Shown here: one piece after another, positions 1 through 11,817 of the stretch
Position numbering within the stretch: position 1 is the first letter of the stretch
How the letters are laid out: the number at the start of each line of letters is the position of its first letter
Assembly: GCF_048569485.1 (NCBI RefSeq)
Contig: NC_134361.1
Coordinates: 174,837,336 to 174,901,335 of the forward strand
Origin: Anomaloglossus baeobatrachus
Taxonomy: Eukaryota > Chordata > Amphibia > Anura > Aromobatidae
Reading direction: 5' to 3'
Length of the DNA stretch: 64,000 nt
The notes under the pieces: generated by a model
The model's input: the letters and a program-made list of their open reading frames with translations, nothing else
The model's database searches: none
What the model was told of the DNA's origin: nothing
Translations under genes and position numbers: made by a program

Positions 1-945
1 GAGTCACTGGTAAACTGGTGTCTCTCCAAACACTCTGCTCCAGCCCCTCCCCTCTGCTCTGCTTTTCTCTTACCCTGGGGGATGTGGTTTATCCTGCTGC
101 ATCGGTGTGGGATCAGGTAACCAAGGAGGATTAACTCTTTCTGTGACAACCTGGCTTTGACAATGTACTCACTCAGGCCAGTTATCGTGGTGCTGGATGA
201 TGTTTTGTAAAGTCATTACACACACATGCTGCAAGTGAACCAAAGGTCCCAGTGCACCGCTGCCACTTGGGAAGTAGAGCACGTCCAGGTATCCGCTCCC
301 AATAGTATTGCTTTTGCTGTGTCCCAATTTAGTCCGACTTCTCCAGAGCTTCGACTCCTCGGCCCCTGACAGTATGAGGGCCACTACTTCACTTTTCCCA
401 GGGGCTCCAACCCCCGATTCCCTATCCCTTTGAGAGTTTCTACTACACTTTCTCTCCCTTTGCTCACCTGGAGCCGACTCACTTGTCACCTCCCACCAGT
501 ATGCTTAACCCTTCGATGGGTGGCCCTTTCCTCTCTAGACCTACCCACTGGCTTGTCTGTCCTGTACTGGTGTGAGTATGGATTGGGGTTTTGAATGTGG
601 TTGGTAGCAATACCACTGGGTGGAGCCTGGAACCAAGGAAGGTGGGCTCTGCACCATAAGAATAGGAGTGCAGTTCCCTGTGACACCCTGACTAGTGCAG
701 GGGCATCAAACAGGTGTGCGCTCTAACCGAGCCACACGGTGATAAAAACCGGAAGTTACCCACTGGATATGATGTCCTCATTCCACCTGCCTTCAGCTGC
801 ATTGTTATCAGAACATTCCTGTTTGGAGTACAGGCATAGCCGGCTTTATCCATGTGTGAGTTGTGCGGTCGCACAGGGCGCCGGCAGGCCGACAGCAGAG
901 GGGGCACCCAGAGAGCAGCTGTTTACTTTCACTTTGCTGCTCCTT
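1..945. other. Non-coding stretch, no gene recognised
   Basis: I see no convincing reading frame, RNA gene or transposon terminus here. The sequence is of mixed composition and leads into the GC-rich minisatellite. A short GC-rich piece near 860-900 looks like repeat-derived sequence, but I cannot name its family. Confidence 0.4.
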
Positions 946-1251
946 GCACAGCCTCCAGCATGGAGCGCCCTCCCCCCTCTCCTCTGCACTGTCGGCTCCC
1001 TGCACAGCGTCCAGCATGGAGCGCCCTCCCCCCTCTCCTCTGCACTGTCGGCTCCCTGCACAGCCTCCAGTATGGAGCACCCTCTCCTCCGCTCTGTACT
1101 GTCGGCTCCCAGCACAGCCTCCAGCATGGAGCGCCCTCCCCCCTCTCCTCCGCTCTGTACTGTCGGCTCCCTGCACAGCCTCCAGTATGGAGCGCCCTCT
1201 CCTCTGCTCTGCACTGTCGGCTCCCTACACAGCCTCCAGCATGGAGCGCCC
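946..1251. repeat. GC-rich minisatellite, part 1
   Basis: About six head-to-tail copies of a 56-61 bp unit that includes the string CTGCACTGTCGGCTCCCTG and ends near CAGCATGGAGCG. Length varies because some units read TCTCCTCTGC and others TCTCCTCCGCTCTG. The same array resumes at 2003 and again at 8948, so two later insertions have split one array. Open frames on both strands here are products of the repeat, not genes. Confidence 0.9.
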
Positions 1252-2002
1252 TGTGACGGGGTATGCAACAGAGCAGTGAGGGACGCCAGGCCAAGGAACA
1301 ATCCAAAGGGCTTTATTGGAACCACAAAGATAAAGCAGCAAACATAAATATAAATCCTTCAAATCTGCAAGGAGTCCACAACAAAAAAACAAAAGATCCA
1401 GGGGCACCGCCTGGTATTCCGATGCCAGGGAAATTAGGGCAATGGTCCTTATATGAGTTCCTTGAGTCCAACAGGGTGAACAACAAAACACAATCCCACG
1501 TGGCCGCGGATCTCCAGTCTGTAACAGTCCACACACACAGACCCCAGGATCCAGCCTCAGCTATAGATCCTAGTACGTCTCCAGCCGAGATCCAACTAAC
1601 TGAACTAACATGTTCTTCTCTCCTGGGATCAGCCCCTTAGGTGGGCACACCTCCCCCTGGCCATTTGATGCATGTATGGACTTTAGACTGCTGGCTCTGT
1701 TCTGTTTACCAAGTTGTAGATTGGAGAAGTCCCATGCTGAGAAGAACAATATATATATGCAACCCCCACCAAATCAATGACAATAGCTACTGCTGAAGCC
1801 TGATTGCAATATGATACAGGCTCGGGGGAAGGTATGGTCACTTACATCCCAAGACATTTCAAAGTGTTCAGTAAGTACAACTAAAGGAAAGTTACATCAC
1901 ATCCTGACATAGTATTACAGCAAATACAGTGAGAAGGTAAAATACATCACATGGCATTTTATACAAACATATGGGATGGAGAAAACTACATACATCATGA
2001 CA
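1252..2002 (-). mobile_element. Solo LTR inserted in the minisatellite
   Basis: A 751 bp block starts TGTGACGGGG and ends CATGACA on the plus strand. It is flanked by a perfect 5 bp duplication, CGCCC (1247-1251 and 2003-2007), and the minisatellite continues on both sides. On the minus strand a TATA-rich segment (near 1750) is followed by an AATAAAG polyadenylation-type signal near 1312, which fits U3-R-U5 order and minus orientation. There is no internal region, so this is a solo LTR left by LTR-LTR recombination. Family (endogenous retrovirus or Ty3/gypsy) is undetermined. Confidence 0.8.
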
Positions 2003-2709
2003 CGCCCTCCCCCCTCTCCTCTGCACTGTCGGCTCCCTGCACAGCCTCCAGCATGGAGCACCCTCTCCTCCGCTCTGCACTGTCGGCTCCCTGCCCAGCC
2101 TCCAGCATGGAGTGCCCTCCCCCCTCTCCTCTGCACTGTCGGCTCCCTGCACAGCCTCCAGCATGGAGCGCCCTCCCCCCTCTCCTCCGCTCTGTACTGT
2201 CGGCTCCCTGCACAGCCTCCAGCATGGAGCGCCCTCCCCTTCTCCTCTGCACTGTCGGCTCCCTGCACAGCGTCCAGCATGGAGCGCCCTCCCCCCTCTC
2301 CTCTGCACTGTTGGCTCCCTGCACAGCCTCCAGCATGGAGCGCCCTCCCCCCTCTCCTCTGCTCTGTACTGTCGGCTCCCAGCACAGCCTCCAGCATGGC
2401 GCGCCCTCCCCCCTCTCCTCCGCTCTGTACTGTCGGCTCCCTGCACAGCCTCCAGCATGGAGCGCCCTCCCCCCTCTCCTCTGCACTGTCGGCTCCCTGC
2501 ACAGCCTCCAGCATTGAGCACCCTCCCCCCTCTCCTCCACTCTGCACTGTCGGCTCCCTGCACAGCCTCCAGCATGGAGCGCCCTCCCCCCTCTCCTCTG
2601 CACTGTCGGCTCCCTGCACAGCCTCCAGCATGGAGCGCCCTCCCCCCTCTCCTCCGCTCTGTACTGTCGGCTCCCTGCACAGCCTCCAGCATGGAGCGCC
2701 CTCACCCCT
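2003..2709. repeat. GC-rich minisatellite, part 2
   Basis: About twelve copies of the same 56-61 bp unit as at 946-1251. The last bases, CCCCT (2705-2709), are the left copy of the target duplication of the chromovirus that follows. Confidence 0.9.
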
Positions 2710-3812
2710 TGTTACGGGGGGCTGTCTGATAATAACTTAAAGGAGTATCAGACAGTCAGGGTCCACCGTGCAAAGACTCTGCTGCAGACTATGGCAGAGT
2801 GCAATACCTCTGTTAACTCACAGAAGGATATAATAAGTAAGTAAAGCAATTCCTCCCTTACTTGGAGGGTGTGTGGAATGATCTCTGTTAATAATCACAG
2901 AGACAAAGGCAATGTGTGCGAAATGGCACCTACCTAGGTCCGCTCTTCTAGTGGTGCAAAAGAGACAAACAGCAGCGTAAGCCGCACAAAGCTCCTACCT
3001 GCGTTCGCTCCACTAGTGTGCGAGGACACGAACCACTAGATATGGCACCTGCCTAGGTCCGCTCTTCTAGTGGTGCAAAAGAGACGAACAGCAGTGTAAG
3101 CCGCACAAAGCTCCTACCTCTGTTCACTCCCCTAGTGTGCGAGGATACGAACAACTGCCAGACGCAGTATAAGGAACGTTACCCTAGCGGCAACGTCCAC
3201 CTACGAGTCGAACCACAAGGCCCAGCCAGACCATGTGCCTCAGGCACCTGCCTATGTCCGCTCCCCTAAGAGGTAAGGATACGGACAGCAGCCGAAGCTA
3301 TAAGGTATAAGAACGCTACCCTGCCGGTAGCGCTCACCTAGCATAGACAGAGGAATGCCTAGAGGAACGCGCACAGAGCGTCTACTCTTATGCATGAACC
3401 AAGAGGACTGAGCGCCATGCGGCGTGTGTCAGGGTCTTATATAGACTCTGTGCCTCATCCAAGATGGAGGACACCAGAGCCAATCCGCTGCCAGAACGAC
3501 AGGAGTGACGTCATGCTGGCCTATCACGGAGCAAGGCATCACAAGCACATGACCAGCGACCAATCGGCATAGAAGGTGTCAGAGACATGTGACCTCGTGT
3601 CAGCGATGATGTCACCCGCACATGTGCAATGGCTCCAAGATAGGACTTAGTGTCCGGCGCTCGCACATGTGCAGTAGCAAGAAATCTGGACTTAGTCTCC
3701 AGCGCTCGCACATGTGCAGTAGCAAGAAATCTGGACTTAGTCTCCAGCACTCGCACATGTGCAGTAGCAAGAAATCTGGACATAGTCTCCAGTGCTTGCA
3801 GCAACCGTAACA
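2710..3812 (-). repeat. 3' LTR of chromovirus A
   Basis: 1103 bp, TGTTACGG...GTAACA. It matches 7890-8947 along its full length but has one extra copy of an internal ~45 bp unit containing GCACATGTGCAGTAGCAAG, at 3665-3800. It also holds two copies of a ~120 bp segment with AAAGAGACGAACAGCAG-like text, so the LTR itself has tandem structure. Confidence 0.9.
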
Positions 3813-3829
3813 GTACCTCCCCTTCAAGG

Positions 3830-6800
3830 GCCCCCCTCCCGGCGACGCAGGTAATCGGCAACTAAGTCGGGAGCATGGACAGCCTCCTCAGGCTCCCAAG
3901 AGCGATGTTCCGGGCCGTAACCCTCCCAATCTATCAAGAAGAACCTTAGAACCAACTATGGCTCGTACCTCATAGCTAGAGCGAGAGGAATCAGAGGCAG
4001 GAGAGTGCACTTCACGAGCGTGAGGTAAAATAGCCGGCTTTAGCAGTGAGACATGGAATTTGTCATGAATCCTAAGATGGACGGGTAACTTCAATTGGTA
4101 GACTACAGGATTTACCTGTGGAAGAACCTCATAAGGACCCAGGAAGCGAGGAGCAAATTTGACAGAGCTCACTCTAAGTCTCACGTGTTTTGCAGAGAGC
4201 CACACAAAGTCCCCTGGAGAAAAGACAGGAGCCGGGCGACGAAACCGATCGGACACCGTCTTCATACGGTCCTTAGCTGCTTGGATCGACTCTTGAGTCC
4301 GATCCCAAACCTCTCTGGCATTAGTTGCCCAGTCGGCCACAAGAGGAGGAGGTGCAGCAGCGGGAAACGGTACCGGTACCCTAGGGTGTTGCCCATTATT
4401 GAGTACGAACGGTGTCTGCCCAGTGGCCTCAGCCAGCGAATTGTTAAGGGCAAATTCTGCCCAGGGTAGGAGGGAGGACCAGTTATCGTGGTTCTCAGCA
4501 ACAAAGTGTCGAAGGTATATAATCATAGATTGATTGGTACGTTCAACCAAACCATTGGTCTCCGGATGGTATGCCGAAGAGAGATTCAACTCAATTTGCA
4601 GAAGGCTACAAAGATCTCGCCAGAAACGGGAAGTAAATTGCGGGCCTCTATCACAAATGATACGATCTGGCATCCCGTGAAGCCTAAAGACATGCTTGAG
4701 GAATAGTTTGGCTAGTACCCTGGAAGATGGGATTCTCGATAACGGTACGAGATGAACCATCCGGGAGAAATGGTCCGTAATGACCCACACAAATCTATGT
4801 CCCTGTGAACATGGAAGATCACCCACAAAGTCCATGCCTACCACCTCCCATGGTCTATCTGGCACCGGTAAAGGATGCAAGAGCCCAGCCGGTCTCTGCC
4901 GTAATGGACGGTTGCGAGCACACGAGTAGCAGGAACCGACATATCTCTTGACGTGGCTGGCTAAGTGTGGCCACCAATACCACCTCTCCAGTAACTCTCG
5001 TGTCCGCCTAATACCAAAATGCCCACCCACCTTTGAGGTGTGGGCCCATGACAGTATATCATTCTGTCGATCAGGCGGAACAAAGGTCTTGCCCGGTGGG
5101 ATTTGGTCTAACGTCACAGGGGAGAGCGTATGAAAAACCCTGGAGGGAAGGATAAGACGAGGTTCGTCAATCTCTTCCTGTGTAGAAAGCATAGAGCGAG
5201 ACAGGGCGTCTGCCTTGTTATTCTTACTCCCAGACAGATAGTTGATGGAGAAGTGAAAGCGGGAGAAAAACAAGGACCAGCGGGCTTGGCGAGGATTCAG
5301 ACGCTGAGCGGTTTGTAAGTACGTCAGATTCTTATGGTCTGTATAGACCTGGAAAGGATCTTTCGCTCCTTCCAGCAAGTGACGCCACTCCTCCAAGGCT
5401 AATCTCAAGGCGAGCAGTTCCCTATCCCCAATGGTATAGTTTCTCTCTGCCGGTGAAAAGGTTTTCGCAAAGAAGAAACACGGCCTTTTTCTACCTGCAC
5501 CGTTCTTTTGATACAAGACCGCACCAGCACCCACTGAAGAGGCATCAACCTCTAAGAGGAAGGGCTTACTCTCATCGGGTCTTTGAAGAACGGGTGCAGT
5601 TGAAAAGTGTCTTTTCACTGCCTCAAAAGCCTGAGATGTCTCAGTAGACCAGGCTTTGGGATTAGCACCTTTCTTAGTCAAGGCCACCAAAGGGGCCACC
5701 AAAGTAGAAAAATGGGGTATGAACTGCCTGTAATAATTTATGAATCCTAAGAAGCGTTGCACCGCCTTCAAGGAATGAGGTCCGGACCATTGCAGGACAG
5801 CAGAGAGCTTCGCAGGATCCATAGCCAGGCCCTCTTGTGAGATAATGTAACCCAAAAAAGGCAATGAAGACTGCTCGAATACACATTTCTCGAGTTTAGC
5901 AAACAATGAGTGCTCCCTTAAACGGGAAAGGACACGAACGACATCCTGACGATGAGTCTCCAGATCAGGAGAAAAAATCAGGATGTCGTCCAGATACACC
6001 ACTACTGAGGATAACAGTAAATCCCTGAACACATCGTTTACGAAGTCCTGAAATACTGCGGGTGCATTACATAACCCAAAAGGCATGACGAGGTATTCAT
6101 AGTGACCGTCTCAGGTGTTAAAAGCGGTCTTCCATTCGTCACCCTTTCGAATTCGTACCAAGTTATACGCACCCCGCAGATCCAACTTCGTAAAAACTTG
6201 AGCTCCTCTCAGTCTGTCAAAGAGCTCCGAAATTAAAGGTAATGGGTATTTGTTCTTTATTGTGATTGCGTTGAGACCCCTGTAATCTATGCAGGGACGC
6301 AAATCAACCTCTTTCTTCCGAACAAAGAAAAACCCAGCTCCCGCGGGAGAGACAGACTTACGAATGAACCCCTTCTCTAAACTCTCTCTTATATAGGTCG
6401 ACATGGCCTCCGACTCAGGTATCGACAGGGGGTAAACCCTGCCTTTAGGTGGAACCGAACCTGGGATAAGGTCTATGGCACAGTCATACGGCCTATGGGG
6501 TGGAAGAACCTCAGCACCCTGTTTGGAGAACACGTCAGCGAAATCCAGATAGGGTGTAGGTATGGGAGAGAGATCAGTAGATGCAACCGCAATGACCTTA
6601 GGTGGTAAGGGAAGACATCGGGACTGACATTTCGAACCCCAACTAATAATGCTGTCAGACTCCCAGTCAATGTGAGGAGCATGAGTCCGAAGCCATGGGA
6701 GACCCAGAAGGACGTCGTCTATACCCTCAGGCAAAACAAGAAAAGAAATCTCCTCTATGTGACCCTGAGACAGGGAAAGGCGCAAGGGAACTGTCCTCAA

Positions 6801-6941
6801 TGTAATGGAGTCAGACAACATAGTTCCATTAACAACACGGACAGGAATAGGCGCCTCTAACATGATAGAGGGAATATTGTGTCCCTTTACAAATCCTGAG
6901 GACACAAAAGTCCCGTCAGCTCCGGAATCCACAAAAGCCAT
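3830..6941 (-). pseudogene. pol: pol region of chromovirus A (protease, RT, RNase H, integrase)
   Basis: Minus-strand polyprotein remnant. In order: an aspartic protease signature (VDSGADGTF) near the N-terminus; reverse transcriptase with a PLPLI-like finger motif and catalytic YLDD; RNase H with LEVDAS and TDHKNL motifs; an integrase with an HHCC zinc-binding segment (CYSCARN) and a DDE core that includes DRGPQFTS and a later glutamate in NGLVERTN; then a GPY-type and chromodomain-like C-terminus. This layout is standard for Ty3/gypsy chromoviruses, whose Pol copies element RNA and integrates the cDNA. The region has a few breaks and is treated as a fossil. Confidence 0.9.
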
Positions 6942-7036
6942 AATAGGCCATGTATTCTCAGATAACGAGAGCTGACCTGGGATACTACACTTAGAGGGTG
7001 CAGAAGACGTCTCTAGTAACCCCCCTCTAATGGTTA

Positions 7037-7861
7037 CTAGACCAGGGAGTTTCCCTGACGACTAGGACACTTGTTGGCATAGTGCCCAGCCTGACGACAT
7101 ACGTAACATATAGGAGGACCAGACTTGCGTAGTCTGGAAGACGTATGACCTAACTCCATAGGAGTGGGAGATGTTTCAGATGCTGAGGAAGATGGTAGTG
7201 GACCCTCAACAACTGGAATAGCCCGATGCTTAGGGCGTGAGGAAGAGACCTCGAGTCTACGTTCCTTATGGCGTACATCGATCCTCGTTGCTACTGTGAT
7301 CAAGTCCTCCAGAGAAGCAGGGACCTCACGAGTAGCAAGAGCATCCTTGACATAGCCTGCCAACCCTCTCCAGAAGATAGGAATCAACACCTTCTCTGGC
7401 CAATCTAGTTCTGCCACCAGAGTTCTAAAAGCAATGGCATAAGAACTAGTGGATAACGAACCCTGAGATAGATCTAACAGTCTCAGGGCCGCATCATGGG
7501 TAACCTGCGGACCCATGAATACCGCCTTAAGAGCATCAAGAAAGTCTTGATGTCTCAGAGTAACCACATCAGAGCGCTCCCATAGGGGAGTCGCCCATTC
7601 TAAGGCTTTGTCCTGAAGTAAGGAGATGATAAAGCCTACTCTGGACCTCTCCGTAGAGAAGCGAGAAGAGTTGACCTCTAGGTGTATCTGACACTGACTA
7701 ATGAAACCACGACATGATCTGGCATCGCCAGAATATCTGTTTGGCAGAGCAAGTCGAGGATCATGTGCAGATGTCACCAAGGTCTGAGGTTTATCCTCTA
7801 TACTCTTGAGCCGTGACTCAAGTACTTGTATGTAACGGTGTAACTGCTGATATTCTGCCAT
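7037..7861 (-). CDS. gag: gag of chromovirus A
   Basis: A 274-residue open frame encoding a Ty3/gypsy-type Gag. The N-terminus is predicted helical ([10 protein letters not shown]...LKSIE). The middle resembles the retrotransposon capsid region ([16 protein letters not shown], then WATPLWE). The C-terminus has one CCHC zinc knuckle, [14 protein letters not shown], with canonical C-X2-C-X4-H-X4-C spacing. Gag would form the virus-like particle and bind element RNA. Only 28 bp lie between the ATG and the LTR, too little for a normal leader with a tRNA primer site. Pol follows downstream on the same strand. Confidence 0.9.
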   Translation of the reverse strand: MAEYQQLHRYIQVLESRLKSIEDKPQTLVTSAHDPRLALPNRYSGDARSCRGFISQCQIHLEVNSSRFSTERSRVGFIISLLQDKALEWATPLWERSDVVTLRHQDFLDALKAVFMGPQVTHDAALRLLDLSQGSLSTSSYAIAFRTLVAELDWPEKVLIPIFWRGLAGYVKDALATREVPASLEDLITVATRIDVRHKERRLEVSSSRPKHRAIPVVEGPLPSSSASETSPTPMELGHTSSRLRKSGPPICYVCRQAGHYANKCPSRQGNSLV

Positions 7862-7889
7862 AACTGCCAGACCCTTGGCTCAGTCCTAA

Positions 7890-8947
7890 TGTTACGGGGG
7901 GCTGTCTGATAATAACTTAAAGGAGTATCAGACAGTCAGGGTCCACCGTGCAAAGACTCTGCTGCAGACTATGGCAGAGTGCAATACCTCTGTTAACTCA
8001 CAGAAGGATATAATAAGTAAGTAAAGCAACTCCTCCCTTACTTGGAGGGTGTGTGGAATGATCTCTGTTAATAATCACAGAGACAAAGGCAATGTGTGCG
8101 AAATGGCACCTACCTAGGTCCGCTCTTCTAGTGGTGCAAAAGAGACGAACAGCAGCGTAAGCCGCACAAAGCTCCTACCTGCGTTCGCTCCACTAGTGTG
8201 CGAGGACACGAACCACTAGATATGGCACCTGCCTAGGTCCGCTCTTCTAGTGGTGCAAAAGAGACGAACAGCAGCGTAAGCCGCACAAAGCTCCTACCTC
8301 TGTTCGCTCCCCTAGTGTGCGAGGATACGAACAACTGCCAGATGCAGTATAAGGAACGTTACCCTAGCGGCAACGTCCACCTACGAGTCGAACCACAAGG
8401 CCCAGCCAGACCATGTGCCTCAGGCACCTGCCTATGTCCGCTCCCCTAGGAGGTAAGGATACAGACAGCAGCCGAAGCTGTAAGGTATAAGAACGCTACC
8501 CTGCCGGTAGCGCTCACCTAGCATAGACAGAGGAATGCCTAGAGGAACGCGCACAGAGCGTCTACTCTTATGCATGAACCAAGAGGACTGAGCGCCATGT
8601 GGCGTGTGTCAGGGTCTTATATAGACTCTGTGCCTCATCCAAGATGGAGGACACCAGAGCCAATCCGCTGCCAGAACGACAGGAGTGACGTCATGCTGGC
8701 CTATCACGGAGCAAGGCATCACAAGCACATGACCAGCGACCAATCGGCATAGAAGGTGTCAGAGACATGTGACCTCGTGTCAGCGATGATGTCACCCGCA
8801 CATGTGCAATGGCTCCAAGATAGGACTTAGTCTCCGGCGCTCGCACATGTGCAGTAGCAAGAAATCTGGACTTAGTCTCCAGCGCTCGCACATGTGCAGT
8901 AGCAAGAAATCTGGACATAGTCTCCAGTGCTCGCAGCAACCGTAACA
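7890..8947 (-). repeat. 5' LTR of chromovirus A
   Basis: 1058 bp, near-identical to 2710-3812 apart from one fewer ~45 bp internal unit. It would carry the promoter for minus-strand transcription. It is followed directly by CCCCT, the right target-site copy. Confidence 0.9.
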
Positions 8948-9413
8948 CCCCTCTCCTCTGCACTGTCGGCTCCCTGCACAGCCTCCAGAATGGAGCGCCC
9001 TCCCCCCTCTCCTCTATACTGTCGGCTCCCTGCACAGCCTCCAGCATGGAGCGCCCTCCCCCCTCTCCTCCGCTGTGTACTGTCGGCTCCCTGCACAGCC
9101 TCCAGCATGGAGCGCCCTCACCCCTCTCCTCTGTACTGTCGGCTCCCTGCACAGCCTCCAGCATGGAGCGCCCTCCCCCCTCTCCTCTGTACTGTTGGCT
9201 CCCTGCACAGCCTCCAGCATGGAGCGCCCTCCCCCCTCTCCTCCTCTCTGTACTGTCGGCTCCCTGCACAGCCTCCAGCATGGAGTGCCCTCCCCCCTCT
9301 TCTCCGCTCTGTACTGTCGGCTCCCTGCACAGGCTCCAGCATGGAGCGCCCTCCCCCCTCTCCTCCGCTCTGCACTGTCGGCTCCCTGCACAGCGTCCAG
9401 CAGGGGGCGCCCT
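8948..9413. repeat. GC-rich minisatellite, part 3
   Basis: About eight further copies of the 56-61 bp unit, continuing the array interrupted at 2709. The last unit decays near 9400-9413. Confidence 0.9.
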
Positions 9414-9599
9414 CACCTGACCTCAGCTCTGTGTCCTCTCTCCTGTCTTTACCATAGAGAGGGGGAGGGACAGCAGCACTGCCGGAGATGCTGTTTAGAA
9501 AAGTTACACTGAAATCCTGGAGCCCAGTAAGGGACTGCATGTGAGTATAATGTGCTGTGTGTGTGTGTGTTATGTATAACATGTGTGTGTCCTGTATAC

Positions 9600-9743
9600 T
9601 GTGCAATATCTAGCTGTCTATTATATGTCTGCCTATCTCTCTATTATATATCTGTCTATATCTATGTTTCTCTATTATCTATCTATCTATCTATCATATA
9701 TCTATCTATTATCTATCTATCATGTATCTATCTATCTATCATA

Positions 9744-9787
<44 letters not shown>

Positions 9788-9985
9788 ATGTATCTATCTA
9801 TCATATATCTGTCTATCTATCTTTCTATTATCTATCTATCTTTCTATTATCTATCTATATTTCTATCTATCTATCCCTCTATCTATCTATCTTTCTATCT
9901 ATCTATCATCTATCTATTATCTATCTATCTTTCTATTATCTATCTATCCATCTATCTATCTGTCTGATATCTATTTGTCTATCAT
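9600..9985. repeat. (CTAT)n microsatellite
   Basis: Nearly 400 bp of imperfect tetranucleotide repeat CTAT with TTCTATTAT and CATGTAT interruptions. The long S-I-Y-L reading frames through it are compositional. Confidence 0.95.
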
Positions 9986-10396
9986 CTATCCTGCGTCGGT
10001 CTGGCACACAGACACCAGTCAATGCCCCAGAGGGTTCTCCAACTGGACATAGAGGAGACCCGCCGGCAGGGGCACCACTGGCATCAAACATTCGGAGCTC
10101 AGGCCCAGAATTTATTGGCCGGAGCCCCGAATCTTCTGCATCCACCGCACTGAACTATGTCGGCGTAAACGTAATACAGTTCAATGCTGTGACAGAGCAC
10201 AGAGCTCCATGCTCTATCACTGCCCGTCTCCTAAGCGACAGACCACTGCAGGCCTGTGTCTTAGGAGATCGTATATCCACAAGGGCAGTGCAGTGACATC
10301 ATTGCATCGCGCTGCCTCCGCAGGCCACCATAGAAGAGAAGACGGAGGCTGCGGTGCTGAGAATCAGGATTAGGTGAGTATATATTTTATTATGTC
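9986..10396. other. Non-coding stretch, possible degraded repeat
   Basis: No gene or clear transposon terminus. Some sequence of mixed GC content (10040-10340) has the look of an old dispersed repeat, but I cannot assign a family. Confidence 0.35.
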
Positions 10397-10640
10397 TATA
10401 TGGGATCTGTTGGGGCTCCTGTTGTATATAAGAGGCTACGAGGGGGCTCCTGCTGTGCATAGGAGGCTGTGTATGGGCTCCTGCTGTGTATAGAAGGCTG
10501 TGTGGGGGCTCCTGCTGTGTATAGGAGGCTGTTTGGGGGCTCCTGCTGTCTATAGGAGGCTGTGTGGGGGCTCCTACTGTGTATAGGAGGCTGTGTGGGG
10601 GCTCCTGCTGTGTATAGGAGGCTGTGTGGGGGCTCCTGCA
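10397..10640. repeat. ~31 bp tandem repeat
   Basis: Around eight copies of a unit containing GGGGGCTCCTGCTGTGTATA followed by GGAGGCTGTGT. It is a minisatellite with point differences between units and no coding function. Confidence 0.9.
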
Positions 10641-11587
10641 GCGATTTGCATATAGTTGTGTGGCCTCTAGAGTTATCTCCTCCTGTGGACCCCAGACAAC
10701 TCAGTCTGACCCTGCAACCATCTATCTTTTCTATAGTATCTATGTGTGTGTCATATATATGGTGTAATTTATGCAGTGGCAAAATGACGGGGCCTGTGGG
10801 TGATGAGGGCTATTGCTATTTTCTCGGATGCATGGTTGAAAACCATTGAGGAGCAGATGGCCACTGCATCCCTGTTTCGCCCTTGCCCTGCAGCTGTGGG
10901 CCCCGGATAGGTGTAATGACATCAAGGGGAGCCTGTGACGTGATGCCAGTGGGCCCCGCATCTGCGGCCAGAGTGGGTGCAGAGCATGTGTAGGGGGTAA
11001 TAGATACATACTGTATATATATTTACTAGCTGTGTCCCTGTGTGTCTCTGTGTGTCTCTGTCTCTTTATCAGTCTCTCTGTGTCTCTGTCTCTAGATCAG
11101 TCTCTGTGTGTCTCTGTCTCTGTGTGTGTCTCTGTCTGTGTGTGACACTTTGTGTCTGTGTGTGTGTCTGTGTCTGTCTCTATCGACATCATATTATCTG
11201 ACACATTACCTGTCTTATACTAACAATGTCCTTTGTTGCCTATAGCAACCAATTACAGCTCCTATTAATGACCTGTAGCTCCATTGATTTTAATGTAAGC
11301 AGGTTTTTCGGCAAATAATTGTAAAGCGCAGGGTTAAATTTTCCCCTCAAAACATCAAGACCTAGTCTATGACGTTCCCTGAGTCACATGAGGCGTCTGT
11401 GTAAAATCTTGTGATTGTAAATGTGACGGTGCAGATTCCTTTAACGGACACCCACACACATACACACTCAGCTTTATATATTAGATTATACACCCTACAT
11501 ATGCCCTGTACATGTCACGTATTGTGTGTAATGTAATGTAATTCTGAATATTGACCTGCCATATCCTATAGGTGTGTAATATGCGCT
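10641..11587. other. Non-coding, includes a TG/TC-rich simple repeat
   Basis: No gene is visible. At 11035-11185 there is a TGTGTCTC-rich simple repeat. The following sequence, up to a CAGCTTTATATATTAGA string near 11470, looks like an old dispersed repeat of unknown family. Confidence 0.4.
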
Positions 11588-11817
11588 GTGTTAGGATTTC
11601 ACTTGCCGATTCGAGTGGTCAACATCTGATCGCTCACTTGTGATTTGCAATGTGTGGTCATCTGCCAAATGATGTCTCCTCCTGCTTCTCTCAAAATGAG
11701 ATTGATAACAATGAGAGAAGCAGGAGGAGACTTCATTCTGCAGATGACCCCCAGTCTGCAAATCACTGGTGAGCGATCACATGACCACTCAAATTGGCAA
11801 ATTAAATCCTAACAGTG
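11588..11817. mobile_element. Hairpin (foldback) MITE
   Basis: About 230 bp that is almost wholly an imperfect palindrome. The left arm (GTTAGGATTTCACTTGCC...CTCCTCCTGCTTCTCTC) recurs as reverse complement in the right arm ending AATCCTAAC. The centre is only a few tens of bp. No coding capacity. Superfamily cannot be set from the ends. Confidence 0.75.

Larger units (their letters stand above)
2710..8947 (-). mobile_element. Chromovirus-type Ty3/gypsy retrotransposon A
   Basis: Complete-length LTR retrotransposon fossil of 6238 bp on the minus strand: 5' LTR (7890-8947), gag (7037-7861), pol, 3' LTR (2710-3812). It is bounded by TG...CA and a perfect 5 bp duplication CCCCT (2705-2709, 8948-8952). 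The gag zinc knuckle, the order protease-RT-RNase H-integrase and a chromodomain-like end place it with vertebrate chromoviruses of the sushi/Tf1 type. The LTRs differ by roughly 1% by eye, so it is young. Pol carries a few breaks, so it is probably not autonomous now. It inserted into the GC-rich minisatellite. Confidence 0.92.

Noticed and set aside
739-2740. Long overlapping reading frames of 100-270 codons on both strands
   Set aside because: They lie in the 56-61 bp GC-rich minisatellite and simply repeat one motif in several frames; there is no start context, no domain, and the array varies in unit length.
4095-5650. Plus-strand frames inside chromovirus A, and similar ones in B (30104-33936)
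   Set aside because: They are opposite-strand shadows of the gag-pol region, with no motifs of their own.
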